A stretch of 64,000 nt of DNA from Mesaphorura yosii (taxonomy: Eukaryota; Arthropoda; Collembola; Poduromorpha; Tullbergiidae): the NCBI GenBank assembly GCA_009869945.1, contig WIXG01000033.1:1-64000 (forward strand), in the 5' to 3' direction. How positions within the stretch are numbered: the stretch's first letter is position 1; each line of letters begins with the position of its first letter. Shown here in pieces: positions 22,884 through 36,269 of this stretch. The position numbers and the translations under genes are program-made. A model generated the notes under the pieces. The model searched no databases, had not been told where the DNA came from, and saw only the letters and a list, made by a program, of their open reading frames with translations.

Positions 22884-25320
22884 TTTCACCTTTTGATACT
22901 TCGTGGCGTTCGTGGAACGCCAGTCGAGCCAAGCCAAGCGAAGGAACAAACACAGCCGTCCACGACCAACGACGATGTCCTTGATATATAATTTTGGCCA
23001 ATTAGAGCTCGAGAACCACCTCCGCCTCTGCCTCGCCTGTGTCGATATCAATTAACTCGCAGATTCTGTCCGTCGTCGAGTTAGTGCGTCCTTGAACTTT
23101 TAAAAGTTCGCAACGAACGAACATAATTTACTACTGCTTATTAACCTTTGTACAGCATTGTTTGATGTTTACTTTAACTTATGACAACGGCAAGTTCAAG
23201 TTCAGAAAGACTCGAGTGGAAGAGAGAGAAGCCTTAGAAAGTTTGTTCTGTTGATTCTGTCGTGTCGTGGGCTCTCAACCATTAATTCGTGTAATTGATT
23301 CATTGTCCCGGGAGTCAGACTTTCAGCCGAGAGCAGACCCATTGCTTAATTTAAACATGAACAGGAACCATGAACCTCAGCCGGTAGGCGTTTCGAGTCT
23401 CGGAGACAGGCGTCTAGAAACTTTATAAAGTGCACACTGTGCCGACAGTACTCAGACATCTCTTCTTTAAAACCATGGAACTATGCGAGCGATCTTGAAT
23501 GTGATTCCCATTATATGCACTTAATCTGAAGCAGTTGTTGGCCGACACAGCGGGCGAAGTCGGCTAGTGAAGCTAGTTCAATATAACGCGCTAGCTCGTT
23601 AAGGATTTCCTGTCGAGCAAGCACAAGATCCGAGCCCATGATTGTCATTCTACTCATCAATATCATCAGCAACCCAGCGGAGCAGCAGTTCACTTAATGA
23701 ACAAACTCTTTACAAAAATTAAATCGATAAAACCCCAATCGTTACTCACGACATGACACATGACATGGCTTGGCTGCGCAAATAATGGAGACTGGAGAGA
23801 AAGAGAGGAAGAAGAAAATTCTCGACAAGGCTTTAACGTCGCGTCGCAGCTCGCAGGCTTAAGTACTCATCTAGTCAGTGAAATAATCTGTTTTTTTTTT
23901 CCTGCTGCAGCGCAGCGTACCGAAGCCTCCAGCTTCCAAGTTCGAATTTCTTGACATACAGCGAGATGCGAGTGTCAAGAACGAATCAACCAAAAACCAA
24001 TCACTTCATCTCAAATTGATGTAAAATCATTATCAGACAAACTTGACCTGCTTTAATCGAGGAGTCTCTCATTTTCTTTGTTGCACGAAATCAAACTTCG
24101 ATTTTACTACTAGAAAATCGCACATTAACGTTAACTTAGACGAAGATAGTGTAATCATAACATGTGGCGGAAAAGACGAAGCCTAACAGTGCTTTAAATG
24201 AAAAAAATGGAAAAATTATGGACGGAACCAATGGCTTGTCAATGTGGAGAGGATCACATCAAAGAACGATCGCTATTTGCCAAGAAGCGAAGGACTAAAC
24301 TTTGGTCTGGTCCAGAACTAACAACTAACTACACCACTAATTGACACTGCTTCCTTGGAGTGTCAGTGTCAGTCAATCATGAAGAATTATCAAAGTTTTT
24401 TCATTATATTTGCGGGGATTGGGAGTGCGGAACTTTCTCCAATATGTTGCGCTTTTCGCAGCTGGTCGGTCGGTCTGTCTTCTCGCAGCCTAGCTTAAGT
24501 AAATTGTCGTAGCTGCAGGGTGAAGGTGGAAGTAAAAATATTGCCAGCATTGTAACTCAATTCATTAGTCGTGTCCATGCCGAGTGCTAGTGGTCCAGTG
24601 CTCTGTGTGCGCGGCGATGTGCCTACAGACTATTAAACCGGTCCTGTTTGAATTTCACTTCCAAACCAGCACCAACGCCGCATCGCTTTAAGCAGGATTT
24701 ATTACGACAATAATTTATTGTGCTGGTGCTGGCACAGGCACGGCACTGGGAAGGCGTAGTTCTGGCTTTCCGATGCGATGGCGTGAAGCATGACAACTTA
24801 AGTGTGTACAGGAAATGATTAGTCCAGGAGGTCCCAATGCTGTGGTTAAATGTTGGCTTGGCTTGGCCTGCTGTGTGTCTGAGCTGGGTCGTAAAGTAAG
24901 TTATTGCTATTCCCACTGCCATGTTTGTCTTTCAGCTGAATTTAGCAGTTTAGCATGCGGTCGCAGTGCTAAGTAATCCAGGTTAAACCCCTTCGTGCCT
25001 TGCTCTTTGTAATACGCACGCTTTCGCGTTGTCTCTGCAGTATAAATAATTTAAGCTTTACAATTACAAACGCAACAGGACAATGGACACTCTTCTCCAC
25101 GAGAAGAGAGTCAGAGTCGGGTCAGGAATAAAATCAATACATTTCACATCAGCCTGGACAATTTATTATTCAAAAGATTTGAACTGACAATTGAGTTCAC
25201 GAGTCCCGTAATGCAATCATATTGCGATTGCCATCTCACACGCTTGCTCGCTCGTAGTGACAATTACTGCGGTGGTGAAAATTGGGTCATGTGAGCATGC
25301 CTCGTGCCGTGTGTTTTTTG
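22884..25320. other. Upstream flank of the ARMH1-like gene
   Basis: No supported gene. The frame of the ARMH1-like gene stays open back to 23051 but has no ATG and is probably 5' leader. A short amphipathic-looking frame at 23511-23693 (minus) is not supported by a good start or by similarity. A T11 run lies near 23890. Confidence 0.5.
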
Positions 25321-25358
25321 GGGTGAGTTGCACTTTTCCGGCAAACATCAAATTCAGG

Positions 25359-25424
25359 CTCAGGCTCATTCAGGCTCGGGCTCAGGCTCATTCAGGCTCG
25401 GGCTCAGGCTCATTCAGGCTCAGG
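25359..25424 (+). repeat. Three tandem copies of a 22-bp unit
   Basis: The unit CTCAGGCTCATTCAGGCTCG plus GG occurs at 25359-25380 and 25381-25402. A third copy with one substitution lies at 25403-25424. It starts within the left arm of the inverted repeat and fills most of its spacer. Confidence 0.9.
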
Positions 25425-25439
25425 CTCGCATGCATTTGC

Positions 25440-25454
25440 TAACCTAACCTAACC
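25440..25454 (-). repeat. Short telomere-like array, (TAACC)3
   Basis: TAACCTAACCTAACC equals three TTAGG-type units read on the minus strand. TTAGG is the common arthropod telomere repeat. It sits between the minisatellite and the right arm of the inverted repeat. Three units could also arise by chance. Confidence 0.7.
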
Positions 25455-25501
25455 AAATCTGAGCCTGAATTTGATGTTTGCCGGAAAAGTGCAGCTCACC
25501 C

Positions 25502-28500
25502 GTTTTTTGTTCCTCTTTAAATTCATGAAGCTTATTGCTAGTGCCATTAAAGTGAAGAAAGCCAAAGCCAAAGTTCAATCCGGAGACACATTCGAAGAAA
25601 GTTCGCGTTGCGCCAAGCCGAGCCTTGAGTAGCATTTAAACTTGAACCTACAAAAATGAATTATTTTTATTGCTCGCGGCTCCCAAGCTTCAAGTTACGA
25701 CTCACGTTGTTATTTTCACATTCTCGAGAGAGACATTCGTTCATTTGTTACGATAATGAAATGTAATGCATACGATGCAGACGTAAGCTGGAATTTGAAA
25801 TTGTAATCCTCCAGCTCCCAGTTTCAGTTTCACTCGTCGTTTCTGTTGCTGTTTCGAGAGAAATTCTGTTGGATAAGGCCATGCTAGAATTATACCGTGT
25901 GGAGAAAAATGTAGGCTAAATAAATAAAATTTATACAACTCACCACTTTCACGACACGTCGTCGTCAGTCGTAGCGGTGTAATAATCTCAGGGTTTTACT
26001 TTTACTGCTAAGTACTTTTCCAAAATGCCATAATACAAAACACGAGACGCCTTATCACGTAGCTAGCGAATGTGATGCATAATGTGAGATTGGCCACAGT
26101 CGCAGTTTCTGCCACTGCCACTGCGGACGATGAGTGTGTGAGAACCGAAACCGCAGGCAAGGACCGAGAACAAAGCCGGACAGGATTACTTTGCGACCAT
26201 GCATGGGACACGGACACTGATCTTGGACAGAAGAGCTTTACAATAACGAATACCCAGCAAGCTCGCAGCCACAGCCTCAACCGCACAAATGACAGATCAG
26301 CACTAAAAATAGAAACAGACATAAAATTCCTCTAAATGTTTCATGTAACCTACTTTTATTATTTTATGTGGGAAACGAATCGATTCTGGTTATGAATGTG
26401 GTCGCCGTTTGAAAGTGAAAGTGGTCTGTGTGTGTGTGAAAGGATTTTAGTACTGAGTCTGAAACTATAAATCGAAACGCGTTAAAGTGTTCATTGCGAT
26501 GCGATGTCCAGTGTGGTTACGTTCTAATGCACTTGGGTAAGAATTCAGTAATCACAAATGCCTAAGTAAGGGTTCTCTATTCTTATGATAAAGTACTATA
26601 AAGTAAATTAGTAGGAAGGTGTTGAAATAGCTTATTATTACTTGGAACCCTCAAATTAAACTTTAAATATAGAAGCTGCATTTCTCATAAAGAAAGGGAT
26701 ACAATCAACGGTATTTGTAGTCATGGATATCAGTGTCAACCGTCAAGACATGAAAGTGCAATTATATTATAGCTGGCAGTATAACAAACTCTCTATTATG
26801 TACGTAATTACCAATGAGCGTGGGAATAACTGTGCGCTCAGAACCGTTAAAAATTGCAAGAAGGATCAAATTCGGGAAATAAACCAAAATCAAACCAAAA
26901 ATTCATCTAAAATATCTCTTGTATTGTAACGACGAGACGCTACAGCATTACAACTAATGTCATCGAATTACGTTTCCTCATCTGTTTCGGAAAATAGAAT
27001 TTCTGTCGCTGTTGCTCTTTTCTCCTTTCCTATCCTGTCGTCGACCGCATGTACGGCGTATGTTACTCTTTGGATTTTCGGAGCACAGATGAAGAAACCG
27101 GGCTTAATACCATCCATCCACCGCCTGACCGTACTTCGGAGCGTGAGCACGAGTGTCGGTGACAACCTTAATTTGCTTCGGAGGAGAGGACAATTTGTAC
27201 GTGACAGTGACACTTCCGTCGGGTCGCGTTGTCGTCGTCGTCGCTGAGTGTAATTCCACATAAAATATAGTAAAATAAAGCTACTTAGCCTTATCTTTGC
27301 TTGACTGGACGTTACTCGAAGACTCGCTACGTACTTTCTCAAGTCCGTACTTCAAAAACCCGCATTCACATTCGCATTAGACCCGAGGATTTCACATTTC
27401 ACGTGCGTTCGCTCGTTTTCCGTATGCAACACCAACGCCGAACGCCGCGAGAAGTCAACGCCAACGAGAAAGAGACGCGCATATAATGCATGTGGGTCAT
27501 GTGCATGTCATGAAAGAGTCGGAGAAAGCGGGGGCTTCTGATGGAATCATTACGGGCCAGAGAGCACGTGCAATCTTTTGATGGTGCTGATGTGCTTTAT
27601 TGCGCTGTGTTGCTGTGCTAGCGCGGTACGGTGGAATGTGAGCTCAGCTGCAAAATTAAATGTAAATATCGCGCAGTGCCCAGATCAACCAGGCTCGAAG
27701 ACATCTAAATATACAACACAACTACAAACAACGGCGTGGCGGATGGCCTGACCTTGTGTTGGCGCAAACTTTGTACTTTGCTCGTTGCCTAATTTGATGG
27801 CACATTGGGAAAACTTTAAACCTTTGATTATACATTGTAGTTTCGAAAACTGGAAAAAGAAAGTTTGTTTAATCGATTTTGTATAAATGATAATGCAAGT
27901 CGCGAGCAACTGCACGTGGCGCAACGCGCAATAAACGATGAAATGGGCACGGTACAGAAGTATTCGATGTGACACGTCAAGTCGAATTCAACTCCAACTT
28001 TTTCATCAACGATGATGGCAACATGCTGACATGACATCACCGTCGCTGCTTCAATTCCTTGCAGCAATATGGTGATGGCGGTCTGGGTCTTCGGAAACAG
28101 ATCTTATAAAGCGGCTTTGCATTATAAATGAGAGCTCTCGGGCGCGCGGCACACGAGAAACTTGAGCGGAGTTGAGCTGCTATCAAAGTTTGGAATCAAA
28201 GATTACTTTGAGAGTTTAATTACAAAATTCCATTGAATAAAACATGGAAGGGACTCCAACTTGAACGTGTTACGTGCGGGCATGCCATTCACAATTCGCT
28301 TAAATTCTGCTCGCAGTTCACTCGTACTTATGCGAGTGTGAGTGTGAGCGTACGAGTATTGGACGTGACATGGATTGAATGGGAGGCCAGAGCAGACAGC
28401 GAGAGGAGACAGGAATTTCATTTCTTGAGAAAGATCGCGTCAGAATTTCAATCACGCAGTCGAATTTCTCCCAACTGCCACTTTTATGAAGTGCTGCCAA

Positions 28501-31500
28501 AGTCAAAGCCAAACCAGAGCCGTGCCGCCGCCGCCGATTTATTGCTTTACATGCAATTGGTATCCAGTTTCGCGAATCACGATATCAGTTCCGGAAATAC
28601 GACCGTTGCACGCGAAAAACCATTAAATGCAAACGAGCCGGCATGCCCGCCAGTCAGTCACATGAGTCGTATTCGCCATTCGCCTTCGCGCAGCCTTGAC
28701 TATGTAATTGCAGTGGCAGTAACTCGTGTATAATATCTATTATTATTTCCATTAAACTTTCACCTAAATCATATTATTTCCAGTCCTTCATGCGCTGTGT
28801 GCCATGTGTACAAGTTCATGATTGATGATAACTTCCTGAAGGCTGAAATCGAATGGAAAGGGAATAGCAAAGCAATACTGTAGAAATACTGGGAATTGAG
28901 TAAAGAAGGACGCCGTACGTACACAATGGCCTACAGCAAGATATTAGCATAGGCAATAGCGTTCAAGGTGCTCACGCTCACGTTGCTACTGCCGCTCTAT
29001 TTGTTGCAAACTCTATCCAATTCAATTCCACGCGGTACGCGTACGCTAAAAGTGTTCGCATCGCACTGTTTGCATATTTGATTTCCCCAAATGATGTAAG
29101 ACGACAACGATCATTGCCTTATGCCGTGCTGTAAAGTAGTGGAACGCGGCAGAAACTCCCATTTCTATTTGCCGAACAAGAAAAGTAACTCCAGAGGCGT
29201 ATTTATTAAATATTGATGGAAATTCGTAATTTTATCGTGTCGCCAGCCCACTTCCTTCTTTTTACACTCCGCGGCGAAGATGGAACGAACTTTCTGGAGG
29301 TGGTCCGGGCTGGATCTTTTACTTTTACTTCTCTTACTCTCATCATGATAGAGTTTTATCCGCAGCAATTTCAATGGTAATACGAGCTACACATTTCTTG
29401 TTGAAGAGATCATTTAAAATTCGACTGAATCATTATTCCGCAGTCGGCCGTCACGAGCGTTCACGCAATTCATTTCTACCTAAAGAGCCGGAAAGCCGAA
29501 AGCGTCTTGTCCCTTCAGATACTTGCTGGTACAAATCCTCGATCGGACTGAATCCTCTGTAAATTCAATGAAAGGCACCGGAGAAAGGAGGAGAGAAGTA
29601 GAAGAGCGAATTTACCATACAAAATTTCATTTTAAAAATAGAATTCAATGCAATGCAAAGTGCGGAAGCATTTCGCCTGCTTTCTTGCTTTCTTTCTCTT
29701 TCTCGTCCTGAAGACTAGAGAAAGCACCCGAGTTGAGTGGTGGAACAAGCTGAGGCTTGAGACTTGAAGCTTGGCTGAAGAAAACAGTTCCAATTCCCTA
29801 AAAGCGCCCGAAAATGTTATTATTGCATGGTGTCAGCTCTAAGAAAACTGAGAATAGTCTGAGAAGTGAATGCGAACTTTACATTGCACTGACTGAGTGA
29901 CTGAATTCTGCATCGAGATCAAGACGAGAGATAGACTGTGCCTCCGTGCGGTATAAATGTATTATAAAGCCTCCGGCCAGGCATGGAATTGCGGAAGATG
30001 CTCAAATGAGATAAAGAATTGCAAATGGTTGGAAAGCCAAAGCCAACGCTGCCGTCGTCGACGAGGAGATGAGGAGAATTTGGTGTGACAGGCGAACAAG
30101 GAATAAATATGCCCGACACCATACAAGAGTACGAGCCAGCGCACGAGGTCATGGGCAAGAGAAATCCGAAATGGAATTTTGGTAATTCCAATTTTGAATG
30201 GAGCGGGACTCGGGACTTCAAGTCGAGTCTAGTCTAGTAGTATGTCATGTCAAGAGATAAACAAACCTGTAGCCATAATTTATACATGGGCCATTCTACA
30301 AGTCAGCAAGGCCCGGGCCTGAGCGTGGGACTGAGATTCGGATCCAGCTGAAATGAAATATTAAACCTTTTCCTCTGCCTTCGCTACGCTTCAGACTTTC
30401 TCGCAGTGAAGTGCAGGGTGCCAGCATGCGAGTCGGGTTGAATTTCATGTGTTGTCCAATTCAGTGATAGAAGCGACACGACAGCATGATCGGAGTGAAC
30501 AACGAGCAAGTAGCAAAGCCGACCTGCTACAACCTATCGCATGTGTCCGTGAGTCACAATCTAATTTAGATTTATGGCAACCATTTCGTAACAACAGTTT
30601 GCCCGACTCCGAATGCAATGCGAATGACTGCTGGGACCAGTTGCCTCTTGGCCAAGTCAAGCCAAGCCAACTGCAAATATCAATTTCGATTTAAATCATT
30701 GCGCATTTGATTTATTGGCCAACACGAACACGCCGCTGCCACTCGAGCCGTTCTCGTGTCGTCTTGTCACCTCGTATCGCAACTCAATTACCAGATAAGT
30801 CAGCAATATGTCAGGGAAGATTGTGCATTTGCTGACGGGTGATAGTATAATGGCTAGGATTACGAGAGGACGTGTCTCCAAATGTCAAACAGTGCACGGC
30901 ACGACATTTGAAATACTCATCTTATTGTCGAAAGGCTCAGCGGGCTGCGTTTCGCTTTCACTGCCAAGAGCAATTGTTCTTTATGCTTTATGCTTCCTGT
31001 TTTGCTTGTTTCTGATCTTATGAATATGAAGTTGAAGAGACGAGCGCACCACCTGCGTTCAGTTTTGTTGTGCTTGCCAGACGAGTGACGAGCCAAGTGC
31101 CTGAAATGTTTTGCTTTTACTGAGTTTGCAATTTCGCGTGCATGACCGCCCAAGAAAGCATATAAGAGAGCGTAAGCGCCAGGAGGAAGGATGTCCGGTC
31201 CAGTTTGCACGGATTTATTCGTCTCGTCGAACCGATGGAAGAAAGTTTTGTTGATGTTCCGGCGTGGGCTTTGGTCTGAGTTTTCTTCTGTTCTGCTGCT
31301 TCTGCTGTCGATTCTCGTTGGAAGAGCAGATTTTCATATCAAAGATGAAAATCTGCGTGCCGTAAGAATTCCGGCCCTCAAGCCAAGCCAAGCTTCTTTT
31401 GCTTTCGCTATTCACTTTCCTCACGCTTATGATCACGCATCACGCGGTCTCGGGCCGCTATTATCAAGAACACTACAGCCACGCCGCACCAAACGCCAAC

Positions 31501-34500
31501 GCCAAGTGGGCACTGAATACTGAAACACCGAATTTGTTAGACATGCTCGAGCGTAGATTGGAAAGCAGAGTATCACAAGATTCAACAGCTTGGCGGCTTA
31601 TTCATTTTCTTTCTGCTTTCTTGAGCTTCTGCTTGCTTGAAGGCTTGAAGGTTTGTTTCCATATCTTGGCATGAATGCCAATACTGAACAAAACGTGTTT
31701 ACTAAACGCTAGGGCCTGAAGAGTTGGAATACCGACCGTCGCCGCGTGTTAGCGTTGGTTTTATTGATTTCGGCTTTCACTTTCTTTCTCCTTCACTGCA
31801 CCGAGCTATGAGGTTGATAATGATGATTATACGATGAAAGGCAGCACCGGTGCCAGAATGATGACTGTAATAAAGTAATAACAAAAATATTTCATGTATT
31901 TTCTCCGCCACGCCGTGCCGAACAAAAGACAAAAGCCGAGAATCTAGATTTCTTTGATGAATGGGAATGCAGTGCATCACAGCGAGAGCAAAACCTCTCG
32001 AAGGCGAAGAAGCAGAGCACCATAATAATAATGGCTGCCATAATAATGTAATATTTCATCATGTGCAAGTTCCTTCAGCTTCTAATTACCATACAGTAGA
32101 GAAAGATCAAGTTAGCCTTAGCCTTCACTCTAGCCAACAATTAAGCCAAGTGTTCTTTCATTGAATCAGCAAAAGTTTTCATAAAGAGACGGGCGGAGCT
32201 GCTGCGACTGAGATGCTTGGAAAAAGTTCCAAATTTTGCTTTCGCATTGCCGTAAGCAGTGAGCAAGCTGCAGCTGGCACCGGCACCGGCGCAATTCATG
32301 CCATGGAAAGAATCTTAAGTATTCGTACTTCATTTCCATACCTTGAATTAGTAGGCTGAGCCATAATTTCTGCCCTGCTAGAAAAGAAAGAACGACGAGG
32401 ATTCTATTTCTGTTATAAAAGAAAAGTGAAGAAATGCATACAAAATACGTATAAATCACATTTTATGTAGAATTTTAACATTAAGTAGCGAGAGAAACTT
32501 AAATTATGTAAATTGTAACACTTTCGAAGGTTCGCTTACGCTTTCCGCTAAAGCCAATCTACATCTTATCAAAGCAATGTTTGGAGAGATGTGGCGTGGC
32601 ATGGTTTTGAGCTGGCAAAATTAGATTCTCGTCCATCCTTTATGTGTTTCTGTGTCAACGATTTATCAAGTGGCAACGGCACTGGACGCTCTTCTGACTT
32701 TACTAGACAAGGCCAAGCCCGAGATGACGTCTGAAGTTGAGGCAGCCAATTTTGCGGTGACGATTCCTAGTAGCGACTACGACCAATGTCTACCATGCGC
32801 CGATTTCGATCTTTGCCAATCTTACATAAAACTTAATACCACCATAAATTGCAAAAGTAATCGGCTTCAGAGACAGGAAGTGCCAAGTATTAGCATTACA
32901 CGGAAAAGTTATCAAGTAGCTGAATAATAAATGCGTCCAAGGCTTCAATCTTAATCAGCGTAGCATTGTTCTGGAAGTTTCGTGACATTCTGACGCCTGG
33001 GCCCGATATTTACGATTACGGCAACGGGCGATAATCAGCGCGAGGGACGTGTACTTCTTCCACAAGAATAACCAAGCGACATGAATGCCACTCCTGATTA
33101 ACTTTAGCTGACAACTGAAATGGGAAGGTTCGGTTAAGTCGAAGTAAGCCCGAGTTGCCAGCCAAGCTTTTGGATAATTATTCGTCGACCTTGTATATCC
33201 TGGAGCAGAATCTTAGTATCTGCAGAATTTCTGCAACGAAAGCACATACTCACTATGCATATGATTCAGCAAGCAGTTTAGCATTCGCCCATCGTCTTCA
33301 ATCTGTCCAAACGTCTTTTCGTGGAAAACGAAGCATATAAATAGGGCACACTATTTAATTTCGCGATAAAGTAATTCCATTTCAGCTTCCAGCTGAAGTT
33401 CCATGGGCAGACTACAAAGGAAACGAAATAATGGTTGCTGTTTCGCAATAAGTGGCATCAACTATTTTCTTTATCCGTTTCACATACGTACGTGGAGGAG
33501 AGCCTGCGTGGTTTGGAATGGAACGAACGTTAACATAATGCAATGCCTTTCATCTTAATGGAATTCTTAGGTGAAAGAATTTGCTGCTACTGCGTCGACG
33601 TCGACCCACTTTCTCCTCGTCTTTTTATAATTCTTTTCATCAGACACAGCCGCTGCATTGCTGCTGCTTCTGCTGCCCGACCATAGCCCATAATGAGTAA
33701 AATCAAATCGAACAAACAAACAATCGAAGATACAAACTGCTGCCGCTGCTGCTGCTGCTCGAAAGCAATTTAATATAATGCAATTTTCCGTTTACGTTTT
33801 CGGTTCCCAGTCCAAATAAAAGCAGAATAGTTGAATAGAGTTTACAACTGTCTTGGAATCTGCTGGATGCTGATGTTGTGATGTGTAGTGTGCTATTGCG
33901 CTTTTAATGCTTCTCCCACGTCAGGCATTATAAAAGGAAGAGCACAACCTCAAATTGCTCCGTGTTTACCATAACTTCAAAAACTTTTGCAATCTGCTAC
34001 TTGAATCTTGATTTGTTGGTCTTGGTCCCAAACTTTTGTGTTTGTGCCGTGCGTGCCTTTGTTCGTTCTTCTGTGATGTGATGTATTGAAGCATCTCAGC
34101 AAGGCGGCACGCGGCGTGATCAACATTCTATTGGTTTAGCTTGTTTGCTTAATGTTTAATGTACTCTCGGGTCTTGGCTTTGGCTTTTCCATTTTCTCGA
34201 TCTCGGCTCTTAATATTATGCGCTCGCGCGGCGCGGTTGTTTATTTCATTCCGACAATTTGAGCCGCCTCGACCGAATAACAAATGCATAAATACAATTT
34301 TGGGCATGAGTAATATCATCCCATCAAGATTGCTCTGAGTACGTGCTTTACTTGGTCGTCCTTTCTCCGCGGTATTGGCATCTTTCCTCGTGCTTTCAAC
34401 ACCGCTACTGCAACTGCCAAAAAGAATTTCTCTTTCAAGAGCACCATAACCACGATCTCTTACATTTACTTCTGCTTTCTCCTCCGTCCAGGCAGAAGCT

Positions 34501-36193
34501 GAGGCGGGCTACGGTTCTCTTTTATTGCAAAATACATAAAAGACAGACACTACTCACTGCTATTCGCTATGCATGCAAGCTAATGCAACGCTAACGACTC
34601 AACAACTGCTGCTTTGACTCTGCTTCGGTTCTGTTCTGTTCTATTCTGCTCTGTGATGTTATGCAATCAAGTTCTCTCAAAGGAGAAATCGAGTCAGTCA
34701 CACACGCGGGCACAGGCACGGGAGCATGAATGCACTAGGAAAGGAGCCCAGTCTAGTCCAAGCGCAGAATACCAATGAAAGCGTCAAATAAGAAGGGTTT
34801 TACGCTTTAGAAGAGTCGGGCAGGCACAAACATATTTTAGATCTTGTTTAGAACTCGACCAAGTTGGTTGCCTCCGCCAGAGCTCTCGCTCGCTACTTTT
34901 CAGTGTAGTGCAGTGCAGATCGCGGTTTGGATCTCGTACTCGACGAGAGAAAAGAGAAAGAAAGTGAATAATGGTTTAAAATAGTGATCTCATTCTTTTG
35001 TGCGCGACTCGCGTTTCCCATTTGCCGTCGTCTACTTTGCAGCGAGTAAGTGGTCGCGTCAGTCGTTGGAATTTAATCACATCAAGTGTGAGCCGTGAGT
35101 GTGAGTGCAAGTGTAATTTGATGTCAGCGGGAATGCATGCAGAATAATGAGATTATTCAATTTGGCTCGCGCTCGGCTCGAGAACAGCAACGGCGGCAAT
35201 AGCATTATGAAAAGTTAATTCAATTAGGTGGATGGTGGAGTATAATAATTAATTACGGACCGTAACACATTGTGTACCCAAATGACAGATGCAGCGAAGT
35301 GACGCGACAACGGAACACAAAGCCCGGACTCTGCTGCTGTCTCAATTCGCGAGTTCGGTGATTAGCGACAGTGACTGATACCATTCGCCACTCACTATTC
35401 AAAGCGGAAGCGAGACTCTGGACTAAAACTAGCTGCTGGCAACTGGCACTGGCATGGCAGATGCGATTGTGATTGTGGAATTGCACCGCATGCTCCCCAA
35501 TTAGCAGTTTCCTGTTCCCGTTAATGAAACCGACATAAAAGCTCACCGTTTCGCCTGTTTACTTCAATCGGCATTCAACAAGCAATGCTCGCAGGACGAG
35601 GACAGTCAACAAAGAAATGAGCGTTGAAAATTAACAACTGAGCTAGCAGTTTCATTTTTCTTGGTGGGAGAGCCTCGAGCGCTCAGCTTGCACGAAATAT
35701 CAATTCAAAATACGAAAACACCGAGTGAATGAGCGTGACAATCGTGAGCAGTTACAAGTGAAGTGATACTGTGACCACTGTTTCGTCTAATTTCTCTACT
35801 GTTCTCTTGGTTGGTGTTGGAAGTTTGGACAGACGCTGGATTCATGTGTGCGCGTTTTGTGAAACAAGTTGCACCTGTATCGTGATATACAGCTGGTGTC
35901 CGGCGTCCTAGGAAGGTCCCTTTTTGAACATGCCCAGATACCTCAGCTGTCACAGCTAGCATACTATTGCTTGAGTTCATCCTGGTTCTTTCTTGAACCT
36001 GGCTGCCGATTGCGTCAAGAATCCTTCGCTACATCGCCACTTCCCTCCGGCAGCCGCTGATTTTGATGAGGAAATCATAATAACCAAGCGCTGAGCACAC
36101 CAGTACGGCGGCACGACTGATTATCACGAAATCTCAGCAATAATTCAAATGACAAAACTTTTTGCGCAACTTGCTTATTAAATTAATGATTTC
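25502..36193. other. Gene desert upstream of DUSP12
   Basis: About 10.7 kb without a gene I can defend. It contains simple repeats (TG at 26427-26438, imperfect CTG at 33737-33760), many short open frames, and a TATA-like sequence at 31161. Downstream of that is a signal-peptide-like frame at 31254-31361 and a 12-bp-stem hairpin at 31326-31356. An open frame at 32652-32927 ends right at an AATAAA. The last few hundred bases should include the DUSP12 promoter. No tRNA, rRNA or snRNA signature was found by eye. Confidence 0.5.
33737..33760 (+). repeat. Imperfect CTG trinucleotide repeat
   Basis: Two CTG, one CCG, four CTG and one CTC in a row; low-complexity sequence in non-coding DNA. Confidence 0.85.
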
Positions 36194-36269
36194 ATGGCTT
36201 CATCAACCAACTCAAGCGGAACAATATGTACAAGTTCGGAGTCTGGTAGCGCTGATCCGGAAATTATAG
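36186..36269 (+). promoter_or_regulatory. Overlapping upstream open reading frame of DUSP12
   Basis: An ATG at 36186, eight bases before the DUSP12 start and in another frame, opens 27 codons ending at TAG 36267-36269. Both ATGs lack a purine at -3, so leaky scanning would be needed for DUSP12 translation if the leader extends upstream. Confidence 0.5.

Larger units (their letters stand above)
25321..25501. repeat. 43-bp inverted repeat enclosing a minisatellite and a telomere-like array
   Basis: Left arm 25321-25363 and right arm 25459-25501 are reverse complements at 42 of 43 positions, separated by 95 bp. The arms begin GGGTGAG and include CACTTTTCCGGCAAACATCA. The structure resembles a miniature inverted-repeat or foldback element. 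I could not identify flanking target duplications. Confidence 0.85.

Noticed and set aside
23511-23693. Amphipathic microprotein-like frame (minus)
   Set aside because: The frame starts at GTG, and there is no conserved motif or promoter to support it.
24680-24790. Similarity of GGCACTGGGA to the miR-263 family core
   Set aside because: The flanking sequence does not fold into a pre-miRNA-length hairpin; only a short imperfect pairing over a long loop is possible.
28233-28733. 166-codon plus-strand frame
   Set aside because: It starts at TTG, shows no family resemblance and has no splice context.
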